Source: Firmicutes bacterium UBA5774 (GTDB lineage: Bacteria > Bacillota > Clostridia > Peptostreptococcales > Anaerovoracaceae). From it: DNA of 31,735 nt. The stretch is taken from the NCBI GenBank assembly GCA_002418625.1, contig DIEM01000020.1:1-31735 (forward strand). The letters run 5' to 3'. Shown here piece by piece: positions 7,221-15,627 of this stretch. How positions within the stretch are numbered: position 1 is the stretch's first letter; every line of letters begins with the position of its first letter. The notes under the pieces were generated by a model that did not search any database, was not told where the DNA came from, and saw only the letters and a program-made list of their open reading frames with translations. The translations under genes and the position numbers were made by a program.

Positions 7221-8402
7221 TTATTCAACTATATTCGGCACATAATCGTGATCGACCGTAATCACCGTGAAGTAACGTTCATCAAGCGAGCATACGGAAT
7301 CGCCGATCATTGCTTTCAATTCCTCGTCTGTCCATTTGTATTCGAAGGGAACAACGACATCAAAAATAATGTTGGTATGCGTCACGCCCCAGACCACACG
7401 AAGATCATGCATTTGGATTTCCGGCGAAATCTCCCTGATACAGTCTTCAATTCGGCCTTTCAGCTCATTTGTTTTATCATCACTCGTCACAACCGGATCA
7501 AGATGGATGACGAGATGGATATCCAGTTCATTGATGAAATCCCGCTCTATGTTGTCTATGATATCATGACTCTTCATGATATCCTGCTCCGCCGGCACTT
7601 CACAATGGACAGAGGCATAGCATCTTCCCGCCCCATAGCTGTGGATGTTAAGATCATGAAGCCCTATGATGCCCGGATAACTCAGGATCTTCTCATAGAT
7701 CGTCTTTACCATTTCCTTTGACGGGGGATTTCCAAGGAGCGGGCTGATCGTTTCCATGACGAGCTGGATACCGGATATCAATATGAAGATGGATACCACG
7801 GCGCCAAGATATCCGTCGACATCGATGCCGGCAAACCGATCCAGCAGTGCCGATACGAGGACGGCAGATGTCGCCAATATATCGTTTCTGCTGTCAATGG
7901 ACGTTGCGATCAGCGTCGTTGAATCGATAAGCTTGCCAATCTTTCTGTAAAAAAGGCACTGCCACAATTTGACCGTTATGGCGATCGATAAAATGATGAT
8001 TGCGGCTATCGAAAACTCCGTTGCCTCAGGATGAAGGATCTTGTCTACGGATGTTTTGAGCAGCTGCGCTCCGAGAAACATGATGACAACGGAAATCAGC
8101 AGTCCCGCGACATATTCCATGCGGGCATGTCCATACGGATGATCAGCATCGGCAGGTTTTCCCGATATCTTGAATCCGATCCATGTGACGGCTGAGGATA
8201 CTGTATCTGTGAGGTTATTGACTGCGTCGGCAATGACCGCCACACTATTCGACATCAGTCCAATGACGACCTTCGCCATAAAAAGCAGCAGGTTTGTCAC
8301 AATACCGACAAGCCCGGCGAATTTGCCGTAATTTTCACGTACATTGCTATTCGACGTGTTCCGGCTGTCTTTCACGAAAAGTCTAATAAGAAAATCTGTC
8401 AT
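7221..8402 (-). CDS. Cation diffusion facilitator (CDF) family transporter
   Basis: 393 residues from the chosen start at 8402, which has a GGAGGAA ribosome site; an open frame 26 codons further upstream has none. The first half holds six membrane segments with the CDF metal-site signatures: ADAVNNLTD (Asp59, Asp66), DADHPYGH (85-92) and DSRND in the later helix. This predicts proton-coupled export of divalent metal such as Zn, Mn or Fe; the metal cannot be told from the residues. The cytoplasmic part is longer than usual, with a second ferredoxin-like beta-alpha stretch after about residue 300 (ISPEIQMHDLRVVWGV), suggesting two C-terminal domains in tandem. Confidence 0.88.
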   Translation of the reverse strand: MTDFLIRLFVKDSRNTSNSNVRENYGKFAGLVGIVTNLLLFMAKVVIGLMSNSVAVIADAVNNLTDTVSSAVTWIGFKISGKPADADHPYGHARMEYVAGLLISVVIMFLGAQLLKTSVDKILHPEATEFSIAAIIILSIAITVKLWQCLFYRKIGKLIDSTTLIATSIDSRNDILATSAVLVSALLDRFAGIDVDGYLGAVVSIFILISGIQLVMETISPLLGNPPSKEMVKTIYEKILSYPGIIGLHDLNIHSYGAGRCYASVHCEVPAEQDIMKSHDIIDNIERDFINELDIHLVIHLDPVVTSDDKTNELKGRIEDCIREISPEIQMHDLRVVWGVTHTNIIFDVVVPFEYKWTDEELKAMIGDSVCSLDERYFTVITVDHDYVPNIVE

Positions 8403-8510
8403 TCCCGTTCCTCCACGGTTCATTCCGGAGCAAGCTCCCACTATAATAATAACCGGCGGGCGCTTGCTGTCAACCTTCAAATCTTTTGCTGCGGCTCACG
8501 GACTTTGCTG

Positions 8511-8516
8511 TATAAT
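8511..8516 (+). promoter_or_regulatory. -10 element of the EamA transporter gene
   Basis: A perfect TATAAT lies 39 bases before the EamA start codon on the plus strand. Upstream TTGC-type sequences are poorly spaced, so the -35 is weak. Confidence 0.35.
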
Positions 8517-8554
8517 ATGCTTAGACTATTATAAAACCAGGGGGAAAAGAAAAG

Positions 8555-9421
8555 ATGACAACTGCAGCAGAACGAAATCAATCTATTTTATACATGGCCC
8601 TGTGCGCTGTATTATGGAGCACAGCCGGTATTTTCATCAAAGTGATCCCTTGGAATCCATTGATCATCGCCGGCCTTCGCAGCCTGGTCGGCGCTGCTGT
8701 TTTTGTCCTTTACATTCGCGCGACCGGCTTCAAATTCGTATTTAATCGTTCAGCGGCGCTCGGAGGGTTCTTCCTTTCAGGCACCTTTATATTTTTCGTT
8801 GCCGCAAATAAACTGACGACTGCCGCAAACGCCATCACGCTTCAGTTTACGGCTCCGATTTTCATACTGGTATTGTCCTCGCTGATATTCCGTCAGAAAT
8901 TCCGCAGGGGTGATATCATTACTGTAGGAATGACATCCTTCGGCATCTCGCTTTTTTTCCTCGACAAGCTTTCGGCCGGAGGCCTGCTCGGAAACATCCT
9001 GGCCCTCATTGCCGGATTGTTTTTTGCCTGCATGTATATGACGACCGGGAGAGCTGACGCCGAATCGCGAATGAGCGGCATCCTTTTCGGCCATATGCTT
9101 ACGGCTGCCATCGGCATCCCGATGATTTTCTTTTTCCCTATACCCTTGGATTTTGTTCCGGTCATGAGCATCATCGCACTGGGCATTTTTCAGATCGGCA
9201 TCCCGTATGTGCTGTACGGCCTCGCTTCAAGGCACTGCTCGCCGCTGGCCTGCTCGCTGATCGGCGCAATAGAACCGCTTCTCAATCCTGTCTGGGTATA
9301 CCTTTTCAACGGAGAGAAGCCCGGCTTCTTTGCCTTGATAGGCGGCGCCGTTGTCGTCTCTACCGTCGTTATCTGGTGTATCTGGAGCAGCCGGAATGAC
9401 AGGGCCGCCACAGGCAGATGA
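8555..9421 (+). CDS. EamA/DMT-superfamily transporter
   Basis: 288 residues forming about ten hydrophobic helices in two EamA repeats, the standard length. The first repeat starts MALCAVLWSTAGIFIKVIPW, and the second contains GHMLTAAIGIPMIF and ends in GGAVVVSTVVIW. The motif PLLNPVWVYLFNGEKPG near the second-repeat helices 8-9 is characteristic. Members export amino acids, metabolites or drugs across the membrane; the substrate is not deducible. The ATG has a GGGGG ribosome site. It is a lone plus-strand gene converging on the c-di-GMP protein. Confidence 0.88.
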   Translation: MTTAAERNQSILYMALCAVLWSTAGIFIKVIPWNPLIIAGLRSLVGAAVFVLYIRATGFKFVFNRSAALGGFFLSGTFIFFVAANKLTTAANAITLQFTAPIFILVLSSLIFRQKFRRGDIITVGMTSFGISLFFLDKLSAGGLLGNILALIAGLFFACMYMTTGRADAESRMSGILFGHMLTAAIGIPMIFFFPIPLDFVPVMSIIALGIFQIGIPYVLYGLASRHCSPLACSLIGAIEPLLNPVWVYLFNGEKPGFFALIGGAVVVSTVVIWCIWSSRNDRAATGR

Positions 9422-9463
9422 CCTTCGCAGCCTTATTGTAATCAGTCAATTCCAGCCAGTTTT

Positions 9464-10927
9464 TCAATTTAGCAGGTCCGGATCGCCTTTGAACAGCGGC
9501 TCTCTGCTTTTAACGGATCCACCGGCAATGTCATAAATATCAATGGTCTCGTTTTCTTTAAAAATCACCCTGTCAATGAATATGGACACGATCGAGGGAT
9601 CGAAATGGCTGCCTGCGCAATTTTTAAGCTCCATTACGGCATCCTCGAGCTTCATCGCTTTTCTGTAGGGCCTGTCACTGGTCATAGCGTCAAACGCATC
9701 AGTCACGGCAACAATCCTGGCCAGCAGCGGAATGCTTTCCCCCGTCAGGCCCTTCGGATACCCCGTACCGTCCCATCGCTCGTGATGCGCCAGGATATAC
9801 TCCGCCACATTGGCAAGCTCAGGCACGGATCTGGCGATCCTGTATCCGATTTCCGAATGCCTTTTCATTTTTTCCCATTCATGGTCGTCAAGCTTTCCCG
9901 GCTTATTGAGTATGCTATCGCTGATGGCGATCTTGCCGATATCATGAAGCATGGCAAAAATCTCCAATTCCTTCTCTTCCGACCGGGTCAGCCCAAAATG
10001 GCTTCCAATCTTTTCAGACAGGACTCTGAGCCTTTCCGCATGCTCCTCCGTCTCGATATCCTTTTCATAAAGCGATCGCCTGATCGATTCGATCACATAG
10101 TATCTGGAACTGTCGACCTGCGTCAGCTTGCTTCTGAACAGCATATCCTCAGCATTCTTCAGCATGCTGTTCATGCTGTCCTCTTCAACGGTCTTCGTCG
10201 ATATACCGAAGGTGATGCTCGCCGGCAATTGGCTTTCCCTGTTGATCGCATCCAGATGATCCAGCACTTCCTTGCACATGCCGCCCGCAGCCTTGTTCGG
10301 CATTCCCGGCAGAAGCACCGCAAATTCGTCTCCGCCCCATCTGGCCACGATGCCCTGTCCGGCGAAGACCCTGTTGATTTCAGACGCGAACAGCATCAGC
10401 ATTTCGTCGCCCTTCGCGCGTCCGAAAACATCGTTGACGATCTTCAGCCCGTTGATATCCCAAAGAATCAGCGAAACAGGAATGTTGCCGCCGCTGCCAT
10501 ATTTTTTCAGCTCCTGCTCGAAAAAACTTCTGTTATAAAGTCCCGTCAGTATGTCATGGCCGTTCAGATAAAGAATCTGCTGTTCACGCCTTTTCCTCTC
10601 ATTTGATTCAGCCGCCAGCTCATTGCTGGCCTTGGATATTTTACGGAACGCAAAAAACATCAAAAAATAAATCAGGGCCCCGGTCAGGAAAACATAGATC
10701 CATCCCTTCAGAATGCTGATTTGAAAAATCAGTTCCCTGTCGCGGATAAATATATCCATTATCCTGTCCGAAGCCAGTATCCATGTGAAGCCGAACGCCA
10801 GATAAATCGCTGTGATTTTCTTTGCCTTCTTCTCATAATTAAATTCAGGATCCGCATCGGCTGATTCTTTAAATACTCTGAACAGACTTGCTTTTGAAAG
10901 CGAATCCCTGGCCTTGCGCTGTTCCAT
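9464..10927 (-). CDS. Membrane GGDEF/HD-GYP c-di-GMP signalling protein
   Basis: 487 residues. The N-terminus has two membrane helices (about 38-55 and 72-93) in a module seen in many GGDEF proteins, with FGFTWILASD before and LKGWIYVFLTGALIYFLM after a short loop. The GGDEF domain (about 115-285) keeps an intact GGDEF at 198-202 but has no RxxD inhibitory site five residues before it. The HD-GYP domain (about 290-475) has HD at 328-329 and HHERWDGTGYP at 381-391, the signature of c-di-GMP phosphodiesterases. It may therefore make, break or sense c-di-GMP; the intact HD-GYP favours phosphodiesterase activity. It lies 42 bases after motB on the same strand with a GGGAGG ribosome site, so motor and second-messenger control appear co-expressed. 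Confidence 0.92.
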   Translation of the reverse strand: MEQRKARDSLSKASLFRVFKESADADPEFNYEKKAKKITAIYLAFGFTWILASDRIMDIFIRDRELIFQISILKGWIYVFLTGALIYFLMFFAFRKISKASNELAAESNERKRREQQILYLNGHDILTGLYNRSFFEQELKKYGSGGNIPVSLILWDINGLKIVNDVFGRAKGDEMLMLFASEINRVFAGQGIVARWGGDEFAVLLPGMPNKAAGGMCKEVLDHLDAINRESQLPASITFGISTKTVEEDSMNSMLKNAEDMLFRSKLTQVDSSRYYVIESIRRSLYEKDIETEEHAERLRVLSEKIGSHFGLTRSEEKELEIFAMLHDIGKIAISDSILNKPGKLDDHEWEKMKRHSEIGYRIARSVPELANVAEYILAHHERWDGTGYPKGLTGESIPLLARIVAVTDAFDAMTSDRPYRKAMKLEDAVMELKNCAGSHFDPSIVSIFIDRVIFKENETIDIYDIAGGSVKSREPLFKGDPDLLN

Positions 10928-10969
10928 AGACGCCTCCCGGCACGAGTTATTGCCCTTTTTCCATAAAGA

Positions 10970-11764
10970 TCAATCCGATTCGCTCTGATTAAAATCTTCA
11001 TTTAGGATTACAATATCGACTCGCCTGTTTTTCGCCTTGTTTTCGTATGTGTCATTGGGCGCCACAGGCCTGTACTCGCCATATCCGACCGCGCTTATTT
11101 TCGAAGGCGGGTAGCCGCTCTGATTGACAATCAGCTGCAGGACCTTCGCGGCGCGCATGACGGAAAGTTCCCAGTTGTCCTTGAAATTGCTGTTCGATAT
11201 AGGAACATTGTCTGTATTTCCTTCAATTCTGACATAGTTATTTACGGATTTCAATGTTTTTCCTATTTCTATCAGTGAATTGATATTTTCACTCTTGATT
11301 GCCGTGCTGCCCGATTCGAAGAGGACGGTGTCCTTAAGGCTGATGACCACGCCCCGTTCGCTTATATTGACGCTGACCTCCTGCTCAAGCCCTTTTTCCT
11401 TCATCATTTCCCTGACTTCCTGGGCAACCTGGGCAAGTGCCGCGGCTTCAGCCATTTCAAGAGCTTCCTTTTCCTCCTCGGTCAGGTCCTCCCCTTCCAT
11501 TTCTTCGATATCAGCGCCCGGAGGGTCGTTGAACGCGACCTGTTCGGTCGGGCTTCCCTCTTCGCCGCCATCGATTTTCTGATTGTCCCCCGCGAGTGCC
11601 GAATTCAGGGACTTAGCCAATTTCTCATATTTCGTGGCGCTGATATTACTCATCGCATACATGATGATAAAAAAAATCATCAGCAGGGTAATCAGGTCCA
11701 AATAAGTAAGCATCCAGCGTTCATGATTTTCATGAGCCTCCTCATGGGATTTTTTTCTGGACAT
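10970..11764 (-). CDS. motB: Flagellar stator protein MotB
   Basis: 264 residues. A single membrane helix near the N-terminus (WMLTYLDLITLLMIFFIIMY) carries the ion-binding Asp23, equivalent to Asp32 of E. coli MotB. A Glu-rich linker follows (about 85-115), then the OmpA-like peptidoglycan-binding domain with EGNTDNVPISN and NWELSVMRAAKVLQ. It anchors the stator to the cell wall and forms the ion channel with MotA. It starts three bases after the motA stop, a classic motA-motB pair, and is followed by the GGDEF/HD-GYP gene. Proton versus sodium use cannot be settled here. Confidence 0.93.
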   Translation of the reverse strand: MSRKKSHEEAHENHERWMLTYLDLITLLMIFFIIMYAMSNISATKYEKLAKSLNSALAGDNQKIDGGEEGSPTEQVAFNDPPGADIEEMEGEDLTEEEKEALEMAEAAALAQVAQEVREMMKEKGLEQEVSVNISERGVVISLKDTVLFESGSTAIKSENINSLIEIGKTLKSVNNYVRIEGNTDNVPISNSNFKDNWELSVMRAAKVLQLIVNQSGYPPSKISAVGYGEYRPVAPNDTYENKAKNRRVDIVILNEDFNQSESD

Positions 11765-11767
11765 GAC

Positions 11768-12616
11768 TTAACTCTCCTTTTGCGCCTGCATGGCCTGTTT
11801 CTTTTTGCCTGCCGGCTGCTTGGCTTCAGCTTTCTCTCCGCCTGCTTCAGACATCTTGGCGATTTCTTTCGGAGACAGGAAGCCCTTGAGCTTTTCTTCG
11901 ATGAAATTGGGATTTGCACCCTCCTGCAGCATGAGCAGGCCTTCGATAATCATCGAATTCTTTACGATTTCACGCTTGCTTTTTGCCTTCAGATTGCTTC
12001 CGATGGGAAGCCACAGGATATTGGCGCTTCCGACGCCGTAAAGCGTTGCTATGAAAGCAACCGCAATCTTGTGTCCGAGAGCGGCCGGATCATCAAGTTC
12101 AGCCAGGATCGCCACCATTCCCATGACTGTTCCGACAATGCCGTAGGTCGGCGCATAACCGCCGGCCGCGTCAAATATCGCAGCGCCCGTCTTATGACGA
12201 TGGGTCATCATCTCAAGGTCCAGCTCCAGCGCGTCTCTTGTCTTGACGGGATCCAGCCCGTCCAATATGAATCCAAGGCCTTTCTTGGTGAAATTATCTA
12301 TCTCGGTATTTTCATTCATTTCTTTTTCAAGACTCAGGATACCCTTCTGCCTTGCCATTTTCGACATGCTCTTCAAATTGGCGATCAGCCCCATAAGGTC
12401 GATCTTGTCATCACTGAAAGCAACCTTGAACAGCTTCGGAATACGCTTTAATTCCGACTTTGGAAAGGATATGCCGATCGCGCCGATGGTTCCGCCAAAT
12501 ACAATCAGAAAAGCTGTAACGGAAACAAGTGCTCCGACAGCTCCTCCCTCTAGAATGAATGCGATGACCAGTATCGCAAAGGTGTACACAATAAACGCTA
12601 TTATGATGATATCCAT
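11768..12616 (-). CDS. motA: Flagellar stator protein MotA
   Basis: 282 residues with four membrane helices and the large cytoplasmic loop between helices 2 and 3. The loop has the rotor-contact region (MARQKGILSLEKE) with Arg and Glu at the positions known to meet FliG. The conserved prolines are present in GGYAPTYGIVGTVMG and in LWLPIGSNLK. The C-terminal 30 residues are Lys/Ala/Gln-rich. The start has a GGAGGG ribosome site. Upstream lie a sigma-28-like promoter (12706-12732) and a small palindrome (12651-12667), consistent with late flagellar control. No other flagellar genes are in the window. Confidence 0.93.
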   Translation of the reverse strand: MDIIIIAFIVYTFAILVIAFILEGGAVGALVSVTAFLIVFGGTIGAIGISFPKSELKRIPKLFKVAFSDDKIDLMGLIANLKSMSKMARQKGILSLEKEMNENTEIDNFTKKGLGFILDGLDPVKTRDALELDLEMMTHRHKTGAAIFDAAGGYAPTYGIVGTVMGMVAILAELDDPAALGHKIAVAFIATLYGVGSANILWLPIGSNLKAKSKREIVKNSMIIEGLLMLQEGANPNFIEEKLKGFLSPKEIAKMSEAGGEKAEAKQPAGKKKQAMQAQKES

Positions 12617-12650
12617 TTTCTGCCCTCCGATTCCGGCTATTGCTTCAGGA

Positions 12651-12667
12651 TGAATTTCCCAAATTCA
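12651..12667 (-). repeat. 7-3-7 palindrome in the motA leader
   Basis: TGAATTT and AAATTCA flank three bases, a perfect inverted repeat 35 bases before motA. As DNA it resembles a small operator; as RNA, a weak hairpin. No T-run follows. Confidence 0.45.
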
Positions 12668-12705
12668 GGTATCGCATTTCTTTAACGCATACCCGTACAA
12701 TATAA

Positions 12706-12732
12706 ATGTCGACATGATTCATATTAACTTTA
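12706..12732 (-). promoter_or_regulatory. Sigma-28 (SigD/FliA)-like promoter of the motAB operon
   Basis: On the minus strand TAAA is followed by exactly 15 bases and GTCGACAT. The SigD consensus is TAAA-N15-GCCGATAT, so the -35 is perfect and the -10 matches 6/8. It lies about 90 bases upstream of motA, the expected class of target. Confidence 0.6.
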
Positions 12733-12761
12733 GACGAAATCGACACATTATCGACTTTTTT

Positions 12762-12798
12762 AAAATAAAATACAGCCTGCCGGCAATTTGGCAAGCTG
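12762..12798 (-). terminator. Intrinsic terminator of the kinase-regulator-permease operon
   Basis: A 9-base stem (12790-12798 with 12773-12781, one G-T wobble) with an 8-base loop is followed on the minus strand by TATTTTATTTT. It lies about 35 bases after the permease stop and upstream of the motA promoter. Confidence 0.7.
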
Positions 12799-12832
12799 CT
12801 TCTTTCTTTTTTGAATCCATTGATGATAATGA

Positions 12833-14263
12833 TTATCTGATGATTTCCTCCCTGGCATATTCTTCGCCGAAAAGAAGCATTTCCCGCTCCTTCGCCGTCG
12901 TATCCGGGTAAGTCACGGTTGATCTTATTGCAAGAAAAATTCCGATCCCGACCCAGCCCAGGACCAGATACCATTCGTTGGTCCATATCTGGGAATTACC
13001 GCTTAACGGTGTGAAAAGATACAAAAAGAACAGCGCGGATCCGATAGCGCCCATGCCTACCGCTTTCCATCTCCTGACCTTGAAAGGCCTGGCCAGATAC
13101 GGCTCCTTCACTCTGATGATAATGAACGAGATCGAAACGAGAAGATAGTTGATCATCGTTCCGATCGCAGCCGAATTGATGAACCAAACATTGGCGTTTT
13201 TTCCAAGCAGCGGGGATAGGCTGCAGATGATACCCACCATCGCCAAGGCCGGAACAGGCGTCTTGTATTTCGGATGAATGCCTGAAAAAACCCGGGGAAG
13301 CATTTTGGCATTGCCCATGGCGAAAAGAATCCTGGACGCGCCGACAATATAACCATTCCAGCTTGTCATAATGCCGCAGATGCCTCCCATGATCATGATT
13401 TTGCCAAACATCGGCAGCCGATAGGCATACGCCGCCGTATCTGCCATCGGCACCGTCGCGGTGCTTCTGACCCAGGCCGGCGCAGAGACTGCCATCCCGG
13501 CAATCACAAGGATGTACCATATGCCGGCCATGAAGATCGACAGGATCAGCACGCGGGCGATATCTTTAAGCGGTATATTCATTTCCTCAGTTGACTGAGA
13601 AATGACGTCGAAGCCCAGATACATGGATGGTGTGATGATCAGGATCGCCGCCAGTCCGCTGAATCCGGTGAACATGGGTCCGGTGTTCTCTAGCTCGCCG
13701 AAGGCGGCGCTTCCGAACAGGAATATGATGCCCGCTATGAATACGCCCAGCGTTCCCATGATCTGAAAAATGGCTGCCGGCTTAACGCCGAGAATATTAA
13801 GCGTCGTCAGGATAACCGTCCCGCCAATTCCGACCGCCGCCCAGGACAAATATACATCATTGCCCGCCACGGTCCATAAATAGCCGATTTTGGGGATATG
13901 GAACAAGTAGTCGCACGCCGTTGAAATCGCGATCGACTCCCACGCAGCGACGCCGATATAAGCGAACGAAATCGACCATCCGCCGATCCAGGCCCAAAAA
14001 TGGCCAAGCCCTCTATAAGCGAATGCCATTTCACCGCCGGCGATCGGCAGCGACGGCGTCAGCTCCGCATATGTCAGCCCGACAAGGACGCACATGATCC
14101 CGCCGATCACGAACGCGACGATCGCGCCGCCCGCGCCGCCCATCTGGATCCACTGTCCGGAAAGCATGACCCATCCCCAGCCGACCATAGTCCCAAAGGA
14201 CAGCGCCAGAACGTCCGCCTTGCTCAGCACTCTTTTTAAGCTGTGTCGCTCACCCGGCATCAT
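12833..14263 (-). CDS. APC-superfamily amino acid permease
   Basis: 476 residues with about twelve hydrophobic segments, normal for the amino acid-polyamine-organocation family. The first helix contains the glycine-rich broken-helix motif (LSFGTMVGWGWVMLSG) used for substrate binding, and SLPIAGGEMAFAYRGLG matches the conserved E-x-P/G region after helix 2. It should import an amino acid or amine by proton or ion coupling. Its ATG overlaps the response-regulator stop by four bases, so translation is coupled and the two-component system probably controls uptake or senses the same compound. The substrate is not predictable from sequence alone. Confidence 0.9.
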   Translation of the reverse strand: MMPGERHSLKRVLSKADVLALSFGTMVGWGWVMLSGQWIQMGGAGGAIVAFVIGGIMCVLVGLTYAELTPSLPIAGGEMAFAYRGLGHFWAWIGGWSISFAYIGVAAWESIAISTACDYLFHIPKIGYLWTVAGNDVYLSWAAVGIGGTVILTTLNILGVKPAAIFQIMGTLGVFIAGIIFLFGSAAFGELENTGPMFTGFSGLAAILIITPSMYLGFDVISQSTEEMNIPLKDIARVLILSIFMAGIWYILVIAGMAVSAPAWVRSTATVPMADTAAYAYRLPMFGKIMIMGGICGIMTSWNGYIVGASRILFAMGNAKMLPRVFSGIHPKYKTPVPALAMVGIICSLSPLLGKNANVWFINSAAIGTMINYLLVSISFIIIRVKEPYLARPFKVRRWKAVGMGAIGSALFFLYLFTPLSGNSQIWTNEWYLVLGWVGIGIFLAIRSTVTYPDTTAKEREMLLFGEEYAREEIIR

Positions 14264-15627
14264 TGCTTCAGACCATATTCGGAAATCTTGTTAAAAAGCT
14301 GCCGTCTGCTGATGCCCAGAACCTCCGCCGTCTTTCCGATGTTGTGATTATTCTTTTCGAGGAGCATTTCAATATATTTCGCCTCAAAATCACTCCTGAT
14401 TTCACGAAGCGGCCTGTCGTTGCCGAAAAAATCGCTCATGCTGTCAGATTCCGGATCGATTCTGGCGCTCATCAGTCCGCCTTCGCCTATGATGCCGTTC
14501 TCCGACAGGACGACCAGCCTTTCTATCATATTTTTCAATTCCCTGACATTGCCCGGATAATCATAGCTGTGGAGAAAACTGATGACCTTGCTGTCGATCT
14601 CCTTGATTTTCAAATTCATGACGGCTTCAGACTTTTTAATGAAATAATCGATCAGCTTGTCGAGATCTTCCTTTCGTTTCCGCAGCGGAGGAACTTCTAT
14701 AATGATCGTGCTCAATCGATAGAACAGATCCTCCCTGAAATGGCCTTCCCTTATCTCTGCCTGAAGATCCTTGTTTGTCGCCGATATGAGCCTGAAATCG
14801 ACGGATATCGGATCGTTTCTGCCGACACGGAGTATTTTCTTGCTTTCAATCGCCTTCAGCAGCTTGGATTGAGTCGATAATGGGATGTCGCCGATTTCGT
14901 CCAGAAATAGTGTTCCGCCGTCCGCTGCCTCGAATCTCCCGATCCTGGTCGTCGCCGCGCCGGTAAACGCGCCCTTTTCGTGGCCGAAGAGCTCGGATTC
15001 GATCAGGCTGTCAGAGAGGGCATAGCAGTTGATATCCATGAAAGGATGATCCTTCCGCTTGCTTTCGCGGTGAATGAGTTCGGCAACTACTTCCTTGCCG
15101 ACGCCGGATTCCCCTAGGATCAGAATATTGGCATCACTCTGTGCGGCTTTTTTGGCGATTTCCAGGACATGCCTATACTGCTGATTGTTTGTTTCCAGCA
15201 TATGCTCAGCCTTGGCGGCAATATTGCCGTTCTTTTTTTCTTCCTTGTCATATGCTCTGAGTTTTCTGATATTCTCTATTTCGACGAGCAGCTCTTCCGG
15301 ATTGCTGCCCTTGATCACGTAGGTATAAGCGCCGAGCTTCATTGCGTTGACTGCGTTCTCGATCGTGCCGAAAGCCGTCATGATGATCACGTAGGTATTC
15401 GGGCGTTTTTTCTTGACTGCTTTTAAAACGCCGATCCCGTCAATTTCCGGCATGATCAGGTCTGAAAGAACCAGGTCGAAATCCTCCTGCGCCATTAATT
15501 CGATCGCTTCCTTCGGCTTGCTGCTCTTACGTGTCGAATACCCTTTGGCGGAAAGGATCATATCCAGGACATCGCAATAATCAGGTTCATCGTCGACGAT
15601 CAGGATCTTGAATTGCTCATTGCTCAT
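14260..15627 (-). CDS. Sigma-54-dependent NtrC-family response regulator
   Basis: 455 residues from the ATG at 15627 (AAGGAG and GAGG upstream); a GTG three codons earlier has no room for a ribosome site. Receiver domain 1-120 with phospho-acceptor Asp56 and Lys106. AAA+ domain with Walker A GESGVGKE at 172-179, the sigma-54 contact loop GAFTGA at 219-224, and Walker B GGTLFLDE at 237-244. A Fis-type HTH closes the protein (IGKTAEVLGISRRQLFNKI). It activates RNA polymerase carrying sigma-54 by ATP hydrolysis when phosphorylated by the adjacent kinase. It overlaps the kinase gene and the permease gene at its two ends. Its own operon appears to use a sigma-A promoter, so its targets may lie elsewhere. 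Confidence 0.94.
   Translation of the reverse strand: MSNEQFKILIVDDEPDYCDVLDMILSAKGYSTRKSSKPKEAIELMAQEDFDLVLSDLIMPEIDGIGVLKAVKKKRPNTYVIIMTAFGTIENAVNAMKLGAYTYVIKGSNPEELLVEIENIRKLRAYDKEEKKNGNIAAKAEHMLETNNQQYRHVLEIAKKAAQSDANILILGESGVGKEVVAELIHRESKRKDHPFMDINCYALSDSLIESELFGHEKGAFTGAATTRIGRFEAADGGTLFLDEIGDIPLSTQSKLLKAIESKKILRVGRNDPISVDFRLISATNKDLQAEIREGHFREDLFYRLSTIIIEVPPLRKRKEDLDKLIDYFIKKSEAVMNLKIKEIDSKVISFLHSYDYPGNVRELKNMIERLVVLSENGIIGEGGLMSARIDPESDSMSDFFGNDRPLREIRSDFEAKYIEMLLEKNNHNIGKTAEVLGISRRQLFNKISEYGLKQ

Noticed and set aside
9605..10606. 333-codon open frame on the plus strand
   Set aside because: It is antisense to the GGDEF/HD-GYP gene, whose motifs are intact. There is no ribosome site or promoter, and the composition is that of a shadow.
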